Origin: Terrirubrum flagellatum
Lineage (GTDB): Bacteria; Pseudomonadota; Alphaproteobacteria; Rhizobiales; Beijerinckiaceae
Reading direction: 5' to 3'
Assembly (NCBI RefSeq): GCF_022059845.1
Contig: NZ_CP091851.1
Span: 2,418,001-2,482,000 of the forward strand
Length of the DNA stretch: 64,000 nucleotides
Shown here: piece by piece, positions 52,784 to 62,279 of the stretch
Layout of the letters: every line of letters starts with the position of its first letter
Position numbering within the stretch: the stretch's first letter is position 1
Translations under genes and position numbers: made by a program
Notes under the pieces: generated by a model
The model's database searches: none
The model's input: only the letters and a program-made list of their open reading frames with translations
What the model was told of the DNA's origin: nothing

Positions 52784-54387
52784 CCCGCTCAAGCTCTGTC
52801 GGCGAGGCGCTCACACTTGCGGCCGATGTTCTCGTGATCGGCGGCGGCATGGCCGGCGCATGGGCGGCCGCAGCCGCTGCGCGCGCCGGCGTGTCCGTCA
52901 TCCTCGTCGAGAAGGGTTATTGCGGAACAAGCGGCGTCACGGCGGCGTCCGGCCCGGGCCACTGGTGGGCGCCGCCGGATCCGCCAGAAGCGCGCGCCAA
53001 CTCCATCTCCAGTCGGCAACGAATAGCATTCGGCCTCGGCGAGCCCGGATGGATGTTGCGCATCATCGACCAGACGTTTCGATTGCTGCCAACATTGTCC
53101 CCACACTATCAGTTCACGCCTGATGATCGCGGCGTTATCAATTACCGCGCGGTGCGCGGGCCGGAATATATGCGCGCACTTCGGGCGCTCATCACAGAAC
53201 TCGGGGTCACGATCCTGGATCATAGCCCGGCGCTCGAACTGCTCGCCCGCAGCGACGGCTCCGTCGGCGGCGCGCAAGGCGTGCGGCGCCAGCATCGTAA
53301 TCAACCGTGGCGCATAGAGGCCGGCGCCGTGATTCTCGCGGCGGGCGGCACAAGCTTTCGCTCCCATCTCCTGGGGTCGCGCAACAATACGGGCGATGGC
53401 TACCTCATGGCGGCGGAGGCCGGCGCCGAACTTTCCGGCATGGAGTTCACCGCCGCCTACACAGTCGCGCCGAAGCATTCGACCATGACGCGCACCATGT
53501 CCTATGCGTTCGCCGACTACTATGACGCCGACGGCCAACAGATCGACGCGCCGTTCGGACCCGATCAGACCGAGCGAATTGCACGGGCTCTATTGGCCGG
53601 GCCCGTCTATTGTTCCTTGCATCGCCTGCCCGCGGACGTGCGCGAACATCTGCCGACGATCTCGCCGAATGTCATGCTTCCCTTTGTGCGCTGGGGCGTC
53701 GATCCCTTCCGCGACCGGTTCGAAGTCACGCTACATACGGACGGCACGATCCGCGGCATCGGCGGCGTGAGAGTCGCAGATGAAAACTGCGCAACTTCTG
53801 TTCCCGGCCTCTTTGTCGCCGGCGATACAGCAAGCCGCGAACTCGTCGCGGGCGCGAGTTCCGGCGGCGGCAATGTGAATTCGGCCTGGGCGCTTTCGTC
53901 AGGGACATGGGCGGGGCGTAGCGCTGCGGAACTGGCGCGGCGTAATCGGTCCGCTGGAGCGGCGCTGAGACCTCTCGGGCAGGCAGCCTTGCGCCCGGCC
54001 TCGCATGCAAAGTCGATCGACTTCGCTTCAGCAATCAGCGCGGTGAAGGCCGAGATGCATCCCTATGACAGGAATCTCTTTCGGACTGGCGAGCGACTGA
54101 CGAGGTCTCGTCGCGCCCTGGATGAAGCATGGCGCGAGGTGGCTGATCATGCAGCCGGACCACAAACCGATCCACTTGTTGCGCGCGAAGCGGCCGCGCT
54201 CATCGCGTCCGCGCGATGGTCTGTCGCATCCGCCTTGGCGCGGGAGGAGAGCCGCGGCATGCATCGGCGGCTGGATCGACCAGGCATGAACGCACGCTTC
54301 GCGCATCGCCTTATCGTGCGAGGCTTGGCCAATATCGAGGTCATGCCAGACACTCCCGGCGCCGCCGCCCTGAAAGAAGCTTCATGA
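52780..54387 (+). CDS. FAD flavoprotein of the AprA/fumarate-reductase type
   Basis: Cytosolic flavoprotein of 535 residues. The FAD site is DVLVIGGGMAGAWAAAAAARAGVSVILVEKGYCGTSGVTAASGPGHWW. Later come AGAVILAAGGTSFRSHLLGSRNNTGDGYLMAAEAGAEL and GLFVAGDTASRELVAGASSGGGNVNSAWALSSG, the C-terminal FAD contacts. The fold is shared by fumarate reductase, succinate dehydrogenase and adenylylsulfate reductase alpha subunits. The next gene is a two-cluster ferredoxin overlapping by ATGA, an AprA-AprB-like pair. GTG start at 52780 with GAGAGAGG upstream. The substrate is unknown; a sulfur compound brought in by the coupled importer is inferred. Confidence 0.88.
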   Translation: MTRSSSVGEALTLAADVLVIGGGMAGAWAAAAAARAGVSVILVEKGYCGTSGVTAASGPGHWWAPPDPPEARANSISSRQRIAFGLGEPGWMLRIIDQTFRLLPTLSPHYQFTPDDRGVINYRAVRGPEYMRALRALITELGVTILDHSPALELLARSDGSVGGAQGVRRQHRNQPWRIEAGAVILAAGGTSFRSHLLGSRNNTGDGYLMAAEAGAELSGMEFTAAYTVAPKHSTMTRTMSYAFADYYDADGQQIDAPFGPDQTERIARALLAGPVYCSLHRLPADVREHLPTISPNVMLPFVRWGVDPFRDRFEVTLHTDGTIRGIGGVRVADENCATSVPGLFVAGDTASRELVAGASSGGGNVNSAWALSSGTWAGRSAAELARRNRSAGAALRPLGQAALRPASHAKSIDFASAISAVKAEMHPYDRNLFRTGERLTRSRRALDEAWREVADHAAGPQTDPLVAREAAALIASARWSVASALAREESRGMHRRLDRPGMNARFAHRLIVRGLANIEVMPDTPGAAALKEAS

Positions 54388-54731
54388 TCGAATTGATTGT
54401 CACTGAGCGCTGCGTTTCCTGCGATAAATGCGTCGATGTCTGCCCGACAAACGTATTTGACCCGAACCTGCATGGCCCTCCTCACATTGCGCGCCAGTCG
54501 GATTGCCAGACCTGCTTCATGTGCGAGCTGTATTGCCAGGAAGACGCGCTGTATGTCGGTCCGCACGCAGATCGCCCGGAGCCTGTCGATGCTGCGACCA
54601 TCGTCACGGCCGGATTGCTCGGGCAGTATCGCAGGGACTCAGGTTGGGACGAGTGGAAAGACATCTACCCCAACGAGCAGTGGCGCATGGAGACTGTTTT
54701 TCGGCGCGCCGCCGAGGCTGCAAACAGGTAA
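54384..54731 (+). CDS. Two-cluster 4Fe-4S ferredoxin, partner of the flavoprotein
   Basis: Protein of 115 residues with two four-cysteine sets: CVSCDKCVDVCP (about 10-21) and CQTCFMCELYCQ (about 41-52), plus a 60-residue C-terminal tail (AATIVTAGLLGQYRRDSGWDEWKDIYP). This is like AprB and similar electron-transfer subunits. It probably passes electrons to or from the flavoprotein. Last gene of the operon. Confidence 0.92.
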   Translation: MIELIVTERCVSCDKCVDVCPTNVFDPNLHGPPHIARQSDCQTCFMCELYCQEDALYVGPHADRPEPVDAATIVTAGLLGQYRRDSGWDEWKDIYPNEQWRMETVFRRAAEAANR

Positions 54732-54946
54732 GCCAATTCGCGATATCAGCCTCTCGATAAGTCACTGTGCCCAGACGCGCGGAGGCCTACGCCTCACAAC
54801 AAACCACGCTCATCTCGATGAGCTAAGCCCTACTGGCGTCAGCGCCGGACGTTCGCGACATTTCCCAAAAAGCATGCCGTTGAGGGGAGCGATATTGCAG
54901 CCAGGCAAGCACCCAATTGCTCGAGCGCGCAACCAGCACATTCATC

Positions 54947-55765
54947 TCATATGATATAGTCGGGCTGAATGGCCTCCTCGCGGATGAGCTTGCCGAGAAT
55001 CTGGCCCTCCAGGCGAGCAAGCTCCGCCGCGCCGCGACGGCGAGGCCGCTTCAAATCGATTTGAACATCGAGAGCAACGCGGCCTTCGTCAATCATCACG
55101 ATGCGATCGGCAAGCATGAGCGCTTCCGACACATCATGAGTGACGAGCACCGCCGTGAATTGCTGACTGCGCCAGACACGCTCCAGAAGAGTCTGCATCT
55201 CGATGCGGGTGAGCGCATCGAGGGCGCCCAGCGGCTCATCAAAGACCAGCAGTCGCGGCCGACTGACCAGCGCGCGAGCGAGCGCCACGCGCTGCTTCTG
55301 GCCGCCAGAGAGAACTGATGGCCATTCGTTCGCCTTGTCCGCAAGGCCGACGGCGCGCAGCGTTTCGAGGACGCGCAATTCAGCTCCGGCGTCCTTGCGC
55401 GCTGCGCCGAGGCCGACTTCGACATTGGCCAACGTTCGCGCCCAAGGCAGAAGCCGCGGCTCCTGAAACATGATGCGCGGCGTGGCGGCGCTATCCCCTT
55501 CTGTGAGCACGATCTCTCCAGAGGTCGCTTCGTCGAGCCCGGCCAGAATGCGCAGGAGCGTGCTCTTGCCACAACCGCTACGGCCGATGATAGCGATGAA
55601 CTGTCCCGCCGGGATATCGAGATCAACCCCGCGTAGAACCTCTAGCGCGCCGAAGCGCTTCGTCAGACCGCGAATCGAAATCGCCTGTCCTTGCGGACTT
55701 GGCGCGCGCTCTTTGAACTGGGCTTCGAATTGCGCGGCGCGACCGGTCGCAAAAGCAACGCTCAT
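54947..55765 (-). CDS. ssuB: Aliphatic sulfonate ABC transporter ATP-binding protein SsuB
   Basis: NBD of 272 residues: [58 protein letters not shown]. The last gene of ssuADCB. Start MSVAFATGR at 55765 with GAGGCGG upstream; the frame is open to 55915, within the ssuC gene. Ends QPDYII. Confidence 0.93.
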   Translation of the reverse strand: MSVAFATGRAAQFEAQFKERAPSPQGQAISIRGLTKRFGALEVLRGVDLDIPAGQFIAIIGRSGCGKSTLLRILAGLDEATSGEIVLTEGDSAATPRIMFQEPRLLPWARTLANVEVGLGAARKDAGAELRVLETLRAVGLADKANEWPSVLSGGQKQRVALARALVSRPRLLVFDEPLGALDALTRIEMQTLLERVWRSQQFTAVLVTHDVSEALMLADRIVMIDEGRVALDVQIDLKRPRRRGAAELARLEGQILGKLIREEAIQPDYII

Positions 55766-55775
55766 GCTTGCCGCC

Positions 55776-56654
55776 TCAAGATTTTCGGAATGCGGGATGC
55801 CAGGATAACGACAGTCTTTCGAGAAGTCGCACGGTTGAGTCAGCGAGCTTGCCAAGCGCCGCGTAGATGACGATCGACAGGACGACCACGTCCACAAGCA
55901 TGAACTCGCGTGCATTCATCGCCATGTAACCGATCCCGGAATTCGCGGCGATCGTCTCGGCCACAATCAGCGTCAGCCACATTACGCCAAGCGCATAGCG
56001 AACTCCGACGAAGATCGAAGGCAACGCGCCCGGCAGGATGACGCGCAGGAACAGTTCGAACGAATTCATGCCGTATGAGCGGCCCATCTCGACGAGTTGC
56101 GCATCGACGGTGCGCACGCCGTGGAAGGTATTGATGTAGATCGGGAAGAACACGCCGACTGAAGTGAGGAACAGCTTCGCCTCCTCTTCAATTCCGAACC
56201 ACAGGATGACGAGCGGCACAAGCGCGAGATTGGGGATATTGCGGATCATCTGGATCGTCGTGTCGGTGAAGCGCTCCGAGAGCTTCGACAGTCCATTGAA
56301 GAGGCCGAGCCCAAAGGCGATCGCTCCGCCCAACAAAAAGCCCGACGCCGCGCGCTGGAAGCTGATCGCCAGATTCTGCGGAAGCTGACCGTTGAGCGTG
56401 AGCCGCCAGGCCGCAGCGATGACATCGCTCGGCGCCGGCAGGACATTCGCCGGGATGATTCCCAAACGCGAAGCAAGCTGCCAGAGCGCCAGAATGGCCA
56501 CGGGCAGAATCCATGGGGTCATCCCGGAGCGAAGGAGATCGGCGCGGAGCTTCCGCGCGAAACCACGTAGATGGGTGCTATGGCCGCCAACCTTTCGGTC
56601 GGCGACCACAGACTGGATCATGCTGAGCTGGGAAATATCAGTCATGCCAATCAC
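55776..56654 (-). CDS. ssuC: Aliphatic sulfonate ABC transporter permease SsuC
   Basis: TMD of 292 residues: [60 protein letters not shown], then EAA loop [61 protein letters not shown]. It matches E. coli SsuC in length and motifs. The GTG at 56654 overlaps the ssuD stop (GTGA); ATG 56645 is an alternative start. Confidence 0.93.
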   Translation of the reverse strand: MIGMTDISQLSMIQSVVADRKVGGHSTHLRGFARKLRADLLRSGMTPWILPVAILALWQLASRLGIIPANVLPAPSDVIAAAWRLTLNGQLPQNLAISFQRAASGFLLGGAIAFGLGLFNGLSKLSERFTDTTIQMIRNIPNLALVPLVILWFGIEEEAKLFLTSVGVFFPIYINTFHGVRTVDAQLVEMGRSYGMNSFELFLRVILPGALPSIFVGVRYALGVMWLTLIVAETIAANSGIGYMAMNAREFMLVDVVVLSIVIYAALGKLADSTVRLLERLSLSWHPAFRKS

Positions 56655-57808
56655 GACGCTGCCGCTGCGACGCGCGCGCCGGTTCCGCTTACGCCGAATT
56701 CCCCAATCTGCGTCGCGTGCGCGCCGTGACGCTCCGCGCCGATTCCCAGCGCAGGGAGAAGCAGTTCGGCGACCTTGTAGGCTTCTTCGAGATGAGGGTA
56801 GCCGGAGGCGATGATCGTCTCGACGCCAAGCGCCTGATATTCGCGCAACCGGCGTGCGACCGTTTCCGCCGAGCCCACAAGCGCTGTTCCCGCGCCGCCG
56901 CGGACGAGCCCGATGCCCGCCCAGAGGTTTGGCGCGATCTCGAGCTGATCGCGCCTGCCGCCATGCAGCGCGCTCATGCGCTTCTGGCCTTGCGAATCCG
57001 ACTCCTCGGCGAATTTCTTCTGGGCCGCCGCAATCGCATGGTCAGGCAACCGGCTGATCAGCTTGTCGGCTGCGGCCCAGGCCTCCTCATCAGTGTCGCG
57101 CACGATGAGATGGATGCGGAGGCCGAAGCGCACTTTTCGGCCGTGGGCGGCGGCCCGAGCGCACACCCGATCGAGCTTCTCCTTCGCCTGCGCAGGAGGC
57201 TCGCCCCAAGTGAGATAGACGTCGACATGTTCGGCCGCGACCTCCACGGCCGGATCCGACGAGCCGCCGAACCAGATCGGCGGCGGTGTCTGCACAGGCG
57301 GGAAGTCGAGCCGCGCTCCTTTGACCTTGATATAGCGGCCGTCGAGATCGACTTTCTCGCCCGCCAGCAACCGCGCATAAACTGAAAGGAATTCGGATGT
57401 GTGCGCATAGCGCTCGTCATGCGACAGAAATATCCCGTCGCCCGCGAGTTCGCCGGGATTGCCGCCCGTAACGACATTCACGAGGAATCGGCCGCGGCTG
57501 ATGCGATCAAGCGCCGCAGCCTGTCTTGCGGCTTGAGTCGGAGACTGGACGCCAGGCCGCAGCGCGACCAGAAAACGGAGGCGCTCGGTAAGCGGCGCCA
57601 GCGCGGCCGCCGTGATCCAGGGGTCGTCGCAACCCCGCCCCGTTGGCAAGAGCACGCCTTTGAAGCCTAGCCGATCCACCGCCTGCGCGATCTCTTTGAG
57701 ATAGCGGAAGTCCGCAGGGCGATGGCCATCCGTGGTTCCGAGATAGGAACCATCGCCGCTGACCGGAATGAACCAGTAGACGTCGAGCGGCTTTGCGATC
57801 GAAGTCAT
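56651..57808 (-). CDS. ssuD: Alkanesulfonate monooxygenase SsuD
   Basis: FMNH2-dependent enzyme that splits alkanesulfonates into aldehyde and sulfite. The 385-residue protein matches the E. coli SsuD pattern throughout: [58 protein letters not shown]-like segment, [22 protein letters not shown]. Later [64 protein letters not shown] and [21 protein letters not shown] at 57808 has GGAGAG nine bases upstream. Reduced flavin must come from elsewhere, since no ssuE is next to it. Confidence 0.95.
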   Translation of the reverse strand: MTSIAKPLDVYWFIPVSGDGSYLGTTDGHRPADFRYLKEIAQAVDRLGFKGVLLPTGRGCDDPWITAAALAPLTERLRFLVALRPGVQSPTQAARQAAALDRISRGRFLVNVVTGGNPGELAGDGIFLSHDERYAHTSEFLSVYARLLAGEKVDLDGRYIKVKGARLDFPPVQTPPPIWFGGSSDPAVEVAAEHVDVYLTWGEPPAQAKEKLDRVCARAAAHGRKVRFGLRIHLIVRDTDEEAWAAADKLISRLPDHAIAAAQKKFAEESDSQGQKRMSALHGGRRDQLEIAPNLWAGIGLVRGGAGTALVGSAETVARRLREYQALGVETIIASGYPHLEEAYKVAELLLPALGIGAERHGAHATQIGEFGVSGTGARVAAAAS

Positions 57809-57847
57809 CGCTGCTCTCCTCACTTGCTGTCGTTGCAGGAATCGAAA

Positions 57848-58807
57848 TCAGACGCCTGATTTCCAGGACCAGACAATATCGCGGACGTTGATCGTCTTCG
57901 GGATCAGGCCGAGCTTGTAGAAGCGATCGGCGACGCGCTGCTGTTCATCGAGCACGCGATCATTCAGCGGAGCGATGACGAAGTCGCTGCGTGCGACGGA
58001 TCGCTTCCACGGCTCGATGTCGAGGCCCGTCGCCGCGGCCTGAACGCTCGCCACTTCGTCGCGATGGGCGTCGGCCCAGCGTGCGACCTTCGCCAGCTCT
58101 TCATTGACGGCGGCGACAATATCAGGATGTTTGCCTGTGAATTCGCGATTGGCGAGGTAGAAGGAGTTCTGCGCAACGATGCCCTTGGCTGTCGAGAGAA
58201 CGCGCACACCCGGCAACGTCTCCGCCAAAGCAAAGAACGGGTCCCAGATCACCCAGGCGTCGAGCGAGCCGCGCTCGAAAGCGGCGCGGGCGTCGGCCGG
58301 CGGTAGATAAACGGGCGTAAAATCACCATAGCCGAAGCCTGCTTTCTCGATCGCGGCGATCGTGAGATTGTGCGAACTCGACGCTTTCGCGAAACCAATC
58401 TTCTTGCCCTTCAAATCCTGCAGAGTCTGAATCGGCGAATTCGGCGGGACGAGGACGCCGGCGCCAGATCCCGCCGCTTCCTGTGTCGCGACATAGAGGA
58501 GATTGGCCTTCGCAGCCTGCGCGAAGATGGGCGGAGCGTCGCCGGTCGGACCATAATCGATGCTGCCGACGTTAAGCGCCTCCAGCAATGGCGGCCCAAA
58601 CTGGAATTCGACCCATTTGATCTCGATTCCGAGCGGCTTGAAACGCCTCTCCAACACACCCTGTTGCTTCGCAATCAACAGGATGCCGTTTTTCTGGAAG
58701 CCTATCCGAAGTTCTTTGGGAGCAATTGTCTGCGCAGTCACACGGGTTCGAGTGAGCGACGCCCCGATCGAGATCGAACCGCCGAGGATGAATGATCTGC
58801 GTTTCAT
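57848..58807 (-). CDS. ssuA: Aliphatic sulfonate-binding protein SsuA
   Basis: Periplasmic binding protein of 319 residues, signal MKRRSFILGGSISIGASLTRTRVTAQ (possible Tat). Mature: ELRIGFQKNGILLIAKQQGVLERRFKPLGIEIKWVEFQFGPPLLEALNVGSIDYGPTGDAPPIFAQAA, then LQDLKGKKIGFAKASSSHN and DAWVIWDPFFALAE, all SsuA features. GGAG nine bases upstream of the ATG at 58807. Feeds the SsuBC importer. Confidence 0.93.
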   Translation of the reverse strand: MKRRSFILGGSISIGASLTRTRVTAQTIAPKELRIGFQKNGILLIAKQQGVLERRFKPLGIEIKWVEFQFGPPLLEALNVGSIDYGPTGDAPPIFAQAAKANLLYVATQEAAGSGAGVLVPPNSPIQTLQDLKGKKIGFAKASSSHNLTIAAIEKAGFGYGDFTPVYLPPADARAAFERGSLDAWVIWDPFFALAETLPGVRVLSTAKGIVAQNSFYLANREFTGKHPDIVAAVNEELAKVARWADAHRDEVASVQAAATGLDIEPWKRSVARSDFVIAPLNDRVLDEQQRVADRFYKLGLIPKTINVRDIVWSWKSGV

Positions 58808-58827
58808 ATGGGATATCTCCATTGATT

Positions 58828-59070
58828 TCAGGCGGCGGCGGGCAGCCGCAGGTCGGACAAGCGAGGCGAACGGGCAAGCGCCATGGCGACATCGCGCCGT
58901 CCATCGGCGAGAGCGCGCACAGCCTGCTGGAGTTGCGCGAGGCTTGCGAATTCACGGCCGTCCAGCGCATCGAACCGGCCGCCGGCGGAATAGAAGGTGA
59001 ATCCACGATCGTCGCCTATCGCCAGGCCGACACCGGTTTCTCTGACTTCGATGATGTGAGCTTTGGACAT
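58828..59070 (-). CDS. Small protein at the ssuE position
   Basis: Protein of 80 residues: MSKAHIIEVRETGVGLAIGDDRGFTFYSAGGRFDALDGREFASLAQLQQAVRALADGRRDVAMALARSP. Small alpha/beta protein, no cysteines. GGCGGGAA ten bases upstream of the ATG at 59070. It heads the ssuADCB run where ssuE is found in E. coli. Too small to be a flavin reductase; perhaps regulatory. I do not recognise a family. Confidence 0.65.
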   Translation of the reverse strand: MSKAHIIEVRETGVGLAIGDDRGFTFYSAGGRFDALDGREFASLAQLQQAVRALADGRRDVAMALARSPRLSDLRLPAAA

Positions 59071-60206
59071 GAATTTCCCGCCGCCGACGGCACGTCGGCG
59101 CTCCCGATGCATTGAGACGCGTTGACTCAGGCGCGAAGCGCGCCTGTCAGCTCACCGACATCGACAGGAAGATCGAAGGAGCAGGTCCGGGAGGGGAAGA
59201 AGCTTCATCGAAACAGGAATACGAAAGGTCATGGCGTCATTCCACATATGACGGAGCCCACGAATGCTTCCGTGGCGCTTTTAGCGTTGGTGACGCGGCG
59301 CAAGCTGCTCCAACAAATCCCGCGATCAGGGCAATCGCCTGATGTTCAAAAATTCTTTTATGGGCGCTAAAAAGTCAATCGAAGGGATTTCCGAAGTTTC
59401 GGCGCAAGAAAGCTGAACATTCTCTCCGTCCAGCCGCGATAAGCGGATTTCATCCGACTTGCGATGGCGTCAGCCCGCTCCCGCACCCGCTCGGGCCGCA
59501 AGCCCTGATCACGCCAGCCATCTCTCGTTCGGAATCTCATCCGAACGCCATCGACATCGAACCAGCCTGATCGATCAGACGAGGAGAGCCGCGCAAATCC
59601 ACTCGCTTCGCCGTTGCTCTTCTATCACCTGTCGCACGGCTTCGCGTTCTTCGTCTCGCTCGTTTATTTCCGGCTCGCTCCAAAGCGCCTGATACGCCTG
59701 CTCTGCTTCCGTTGTGGAGCTCCAGCGAAAGTTGGCGATCAGCCATGAGAGCACATCAAGAAACATCGATACGCTCCGGGCTTCGTGGAACCAACGCCGA
59801 CGATGATCACGTTTACTTGCATTGTTCGTCGAGCATCCGCGAATGTCGTCGCGATACGCTCACAGGTCAAAGAAATCACATTCTAAAGTTGCATCGCGCC
59901 GTAGACGAGAAATCTACTGCATCTCGTACAAATAGTTCACATCAGCTCGACAAGCACGCCAATTCATGAACTTGCTGGTCCAGCGCTCAGACCAATCTGC
60001 TTCCTTCGTCGCAAAACGAGTTCTCGAGCCTGCGTCATCTACTGGTCCGATTATTGGGCGTGAGAGCACAATCGGTGCAAGACCCTCCGGCGTCGCTATC
60101 GCTCAGGGCGCCCGAGACAAGCCCTGCGCGCTAGAAGCGCGCCACGGCCTCTGGAAAAACGATGAGCGCGGAATATGTACAGTCATCTGTTCTTTAGGGA
60201 TCGCCC
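59071..60206. other. 1.1-kb poorly coding interval before the NtaA-type monooxygenase
   Basis: Apart from the small frame at 59575-59766 nothing here is convincing. 59071-59574 and 59767-60206 hold only short frames without coding character. It may contain the divergent promoters of the ssu run and the monooxygenase. Confidence 0.45.
59575..59766 (-). CDS. Small acidic hypothetical protein
   Basis: A 63-residue frame with an ATG and CCGGAG about eight bases upstream: begins MFLDVLSWLIANFRW, then TTEAEQAYQALWSEPEINERDEEREAVRQVIEEQRRSEW. Heptad-like and helical with plausible composition, unlike the shadow frames around it. No family recognised. Confidence 0.4.
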   Translation of the reverse strand: MFLDVLSWLIANFRWSSTTEAEQAYQALWSEPEINERDEEREAVRQVIEEQRRSEWICAALLV

Positions 60207-61532
60207 ATGAGCGACGCTCGCCAGCTCCATCTTGGCGCTTTCATGCGCCCGATCAGCATTCATACGGGCGCGTGGCGTTATCCCGGCGCCTGGCCTGACG
60301 CCAATTTCAATTTTCACAAGATCAGAACGCTTGCGCGCAAGCTCGAGGCCGGAAAGTTTGACGCATTCTTCATGGCCGACCATCTCGCGGTGCTGAACAT
60401 GCCGATCGAGGCCCTGAAGCGGAGCCATACGGTTACGTCCTTCGAGCCTTTCACTTTGCTGTCCGCCCTCGCCGGCGCCACGGAACGCATCGGTCTGGTC
60501 GCCACCGCTTCGACGACGTTCGACGCGCCTTTCCATATTGCTCGCCGGTTCGCCTCCCTCGACCATATCAGCGGCGGTCGCGCCGGCTGGAACATCGTCA
60601 CGACCTCGAACCCCGATGCTGCGCTTAACTTCGGCCTCGATGAACATATGGAGCATGGCGAGCGTTACGCCCGCGCCCGGGAGTTTTACGACGTTGTGAC
60701 CGGGCTCTGGGACAGTTTCGATGATGGCGCATTCACTCGCGATGTCGAGAGCGGTCTCTTCTTCGATCCCGCGAAAATGCATGTTCTTGATCACAAGGGC
60801 GCGCACCTGTCGGTCAGGGGTCCACTCAATATCGCTCGTCCCATCCAGGGATGGCCGGTCATTGTTCAGGCCGGCGCATCAGACGCCGGGCGACAACTGG
60901 CCGCTGAAACCGCCGAGATGATCTTCGCAGCCTCGGGATCGCTTGAAGCAGCCAAAGCCTTCTACGCCGATGTGAAGTCGCGCGCCGAACGGGCCGGCCG
61001 CAATCCTCGCCATCTCAAGATCCTTCCCGGCGCGCTGGTGGTGGTAGGGAACAGCGTCGATGAAGCGAAAGAGAAGCGCGCGCGGCTCGACAGCCTGGTC
61101 CATTATGACAACGCCCTCGCCTCCCTTTCGATTGCGCTCGGCCATGATGCGAGCGGCTTTGATCCGGACAAGCCTTTGCCGGAGATTCCGGAAACGAATG
61201 CAAGCAAGAGCGGACGAGAGCGAACCATTGCGCTGGCCCGCCGCGAGAATCTCACTGTGCGCCAGCTCGCTCAGCGCCTCGGCGGCTATGGCGGGTTGGC
61301 CTTCGTCGGCGCCCCCCGGACGATCGCCGATGAAATGGAGCGTTGGCTCGTCGAGGAGGGAAGCGATGGTTTCAACATCATGTTTCCCTATCTTCCGGCA
61401 GGGCTGGACGACTTTGTCGACCTCGTCGTGCCGGAGCTTCAGAAGCGCAAACTATTCAGGACAGACTATTCGGGACCGACGCTTCGTGATCATCTCGGGC
61501 TGCCCCGTCCGCCCAATCGCTTCTTCTCATAG
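60207..61532 (+). CDS. NtaA/SnaA/DszA-family FMN-dependent monooxygenase
   Basis: Luciferase-fold enzyme of 441 residues: QLHLGAFMRPISIHTGAWRYPGAWPDANFNFH, then SFEPFTLLSALAGATERIGLVATASTTFDAPFHIARRFASLDHISGGRAGWNIVTTSNPDAALNFG, and GPLNIARPIQGWPVIVQAGASDAGRQLAAETAEMIFAA. These are the NtaA/DszA signatures. Members act on dimethyl sulfide, sulfones or nitrilotriacetate. AGGGATCGCCC precedes the ATG. It is the last gene of the organosulfur block. Confidence 0.92.
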   Translation: MSDARQLHLGAFMRPISIHTGAWRYPGAWPDANFNFHKIRTLARKLEAGKFDAFFMADHLAVLNMPIEALKRSHTVTSFEPFTLLSALAGATERIGLVATASTTFDAPFHIARRFASLDHISGGRAGWNIVTTSNPDAALNFGLDEHMEHGERYARAREFYDVVTGLWDSFDDGAFTRDVESGLFFDPAKMHVLDHKGAHLSVRGPLNIARPIQGWPVIVQAGASDAGRQLAAETAEMIFAASGSLEAAKAFYADVKSRAERAGRNPRHLKILPGALVVVGNSVDEAKEKRARLDSLVHYDNALASLSIALGHDASGFDPDKPLPEIPETNASKSGRERTIALARRENLTVRQLAQRLGGYGGLAFVGAPRTIADEMERWLVEEGSDGFNIMFPYLPAGLDDFVDLVVPELQKRKLFRTDYSGPTLRDHLGLPRPPNRFFS

Positions 61533-62279
61533 GCGAAGATGCTGCAAGGCAAAGTTGTCGCTGGCAGCGGAGTGTCATTTGCGGCAGTTGGCGATCTACA
61601 AACCGAACTTCGCGTTCCGACCTGATCCGGACATCCGAGTCCCTGTGGCGGAAGGACAGAAACGGCCGCAAGCTCACGTTCGCTGAGATTCGGATAGCGA
61701 AAAAAGCGGACGCGGTCCGTTCGAAAATCAACAGCAGCAGTGATGAAGCGGCCGATTTGCACGCGGTGGCGCGCCACAGCCGCACACAGACGAAACTTGC
61801 TTTACACCACAGTCAAACGCGGCTCAGATCATCGAAATGGTTTCGGAAGGCGCGAGGACGCGGACGTGGCGACCGATGCATACCGACCAGCGGCAGACGA
61901 ACAACCCGCCGAAACTGCGCTATTGCCGCCGTTTGTATCCCTCACTCCCACTCGATCGTTCTAAGGGATGGTAACGCGCTGATTTTTTAGCGCAAATTTT
62001 TTCTGTGCGCGACGAAGAACCGTCTCACCGATCCGTCAGAAACTCGCGCTCTTGAATTCAAACACCAATTTCGACGTTCCACGATTTGCTCGGTTTCAGC
62101 GACTATCGGTATCAATCGGTCGATTTTTTCTGACGGCCGCCGACCGAGCCGTCCCGGCAGTTCCCCAAAAGACCGTCACGAGGCTGTCTATCACATGAGT
62201 CCTTCGCGAGATTTTGCATTGGGCTGCGTAATCGATACAGCGATACACGCGACCAGCGCCATCAGCGACCTACTGCGCG
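61533..62279. other. 747-base gap with guaA-end-like site and possible gene relic
   Basis: No intact gene. From about 61,590 to 61,790 one plus frame reads with protein-like composition (SLWRKDRNGRKLTFAEIR, then IAKKADAVRSKINSSS) but has no start and fades out; it may be a gene relic. The guaA-like site follows at 61942, and the sequence after it is related to that after 38110. Confidence 0.45.
61942..61959 (-). repeat. Right guaA-3'-end-like attachment site or scar
   Basis: On the minus strand the bases read ACG ATC GAG TGG GAG TGA, T-I-E-W-E-stop, identical to the end of GuaA at protein level. The upstream codons are not guaA. It is in the same orientation as the copy at 38093. After it, matching elements recur at near-equal distance: TTCTG at 42 versus 41 bases, GCGCT at 86 versus 85 bases. 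Confidence 0.55.
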
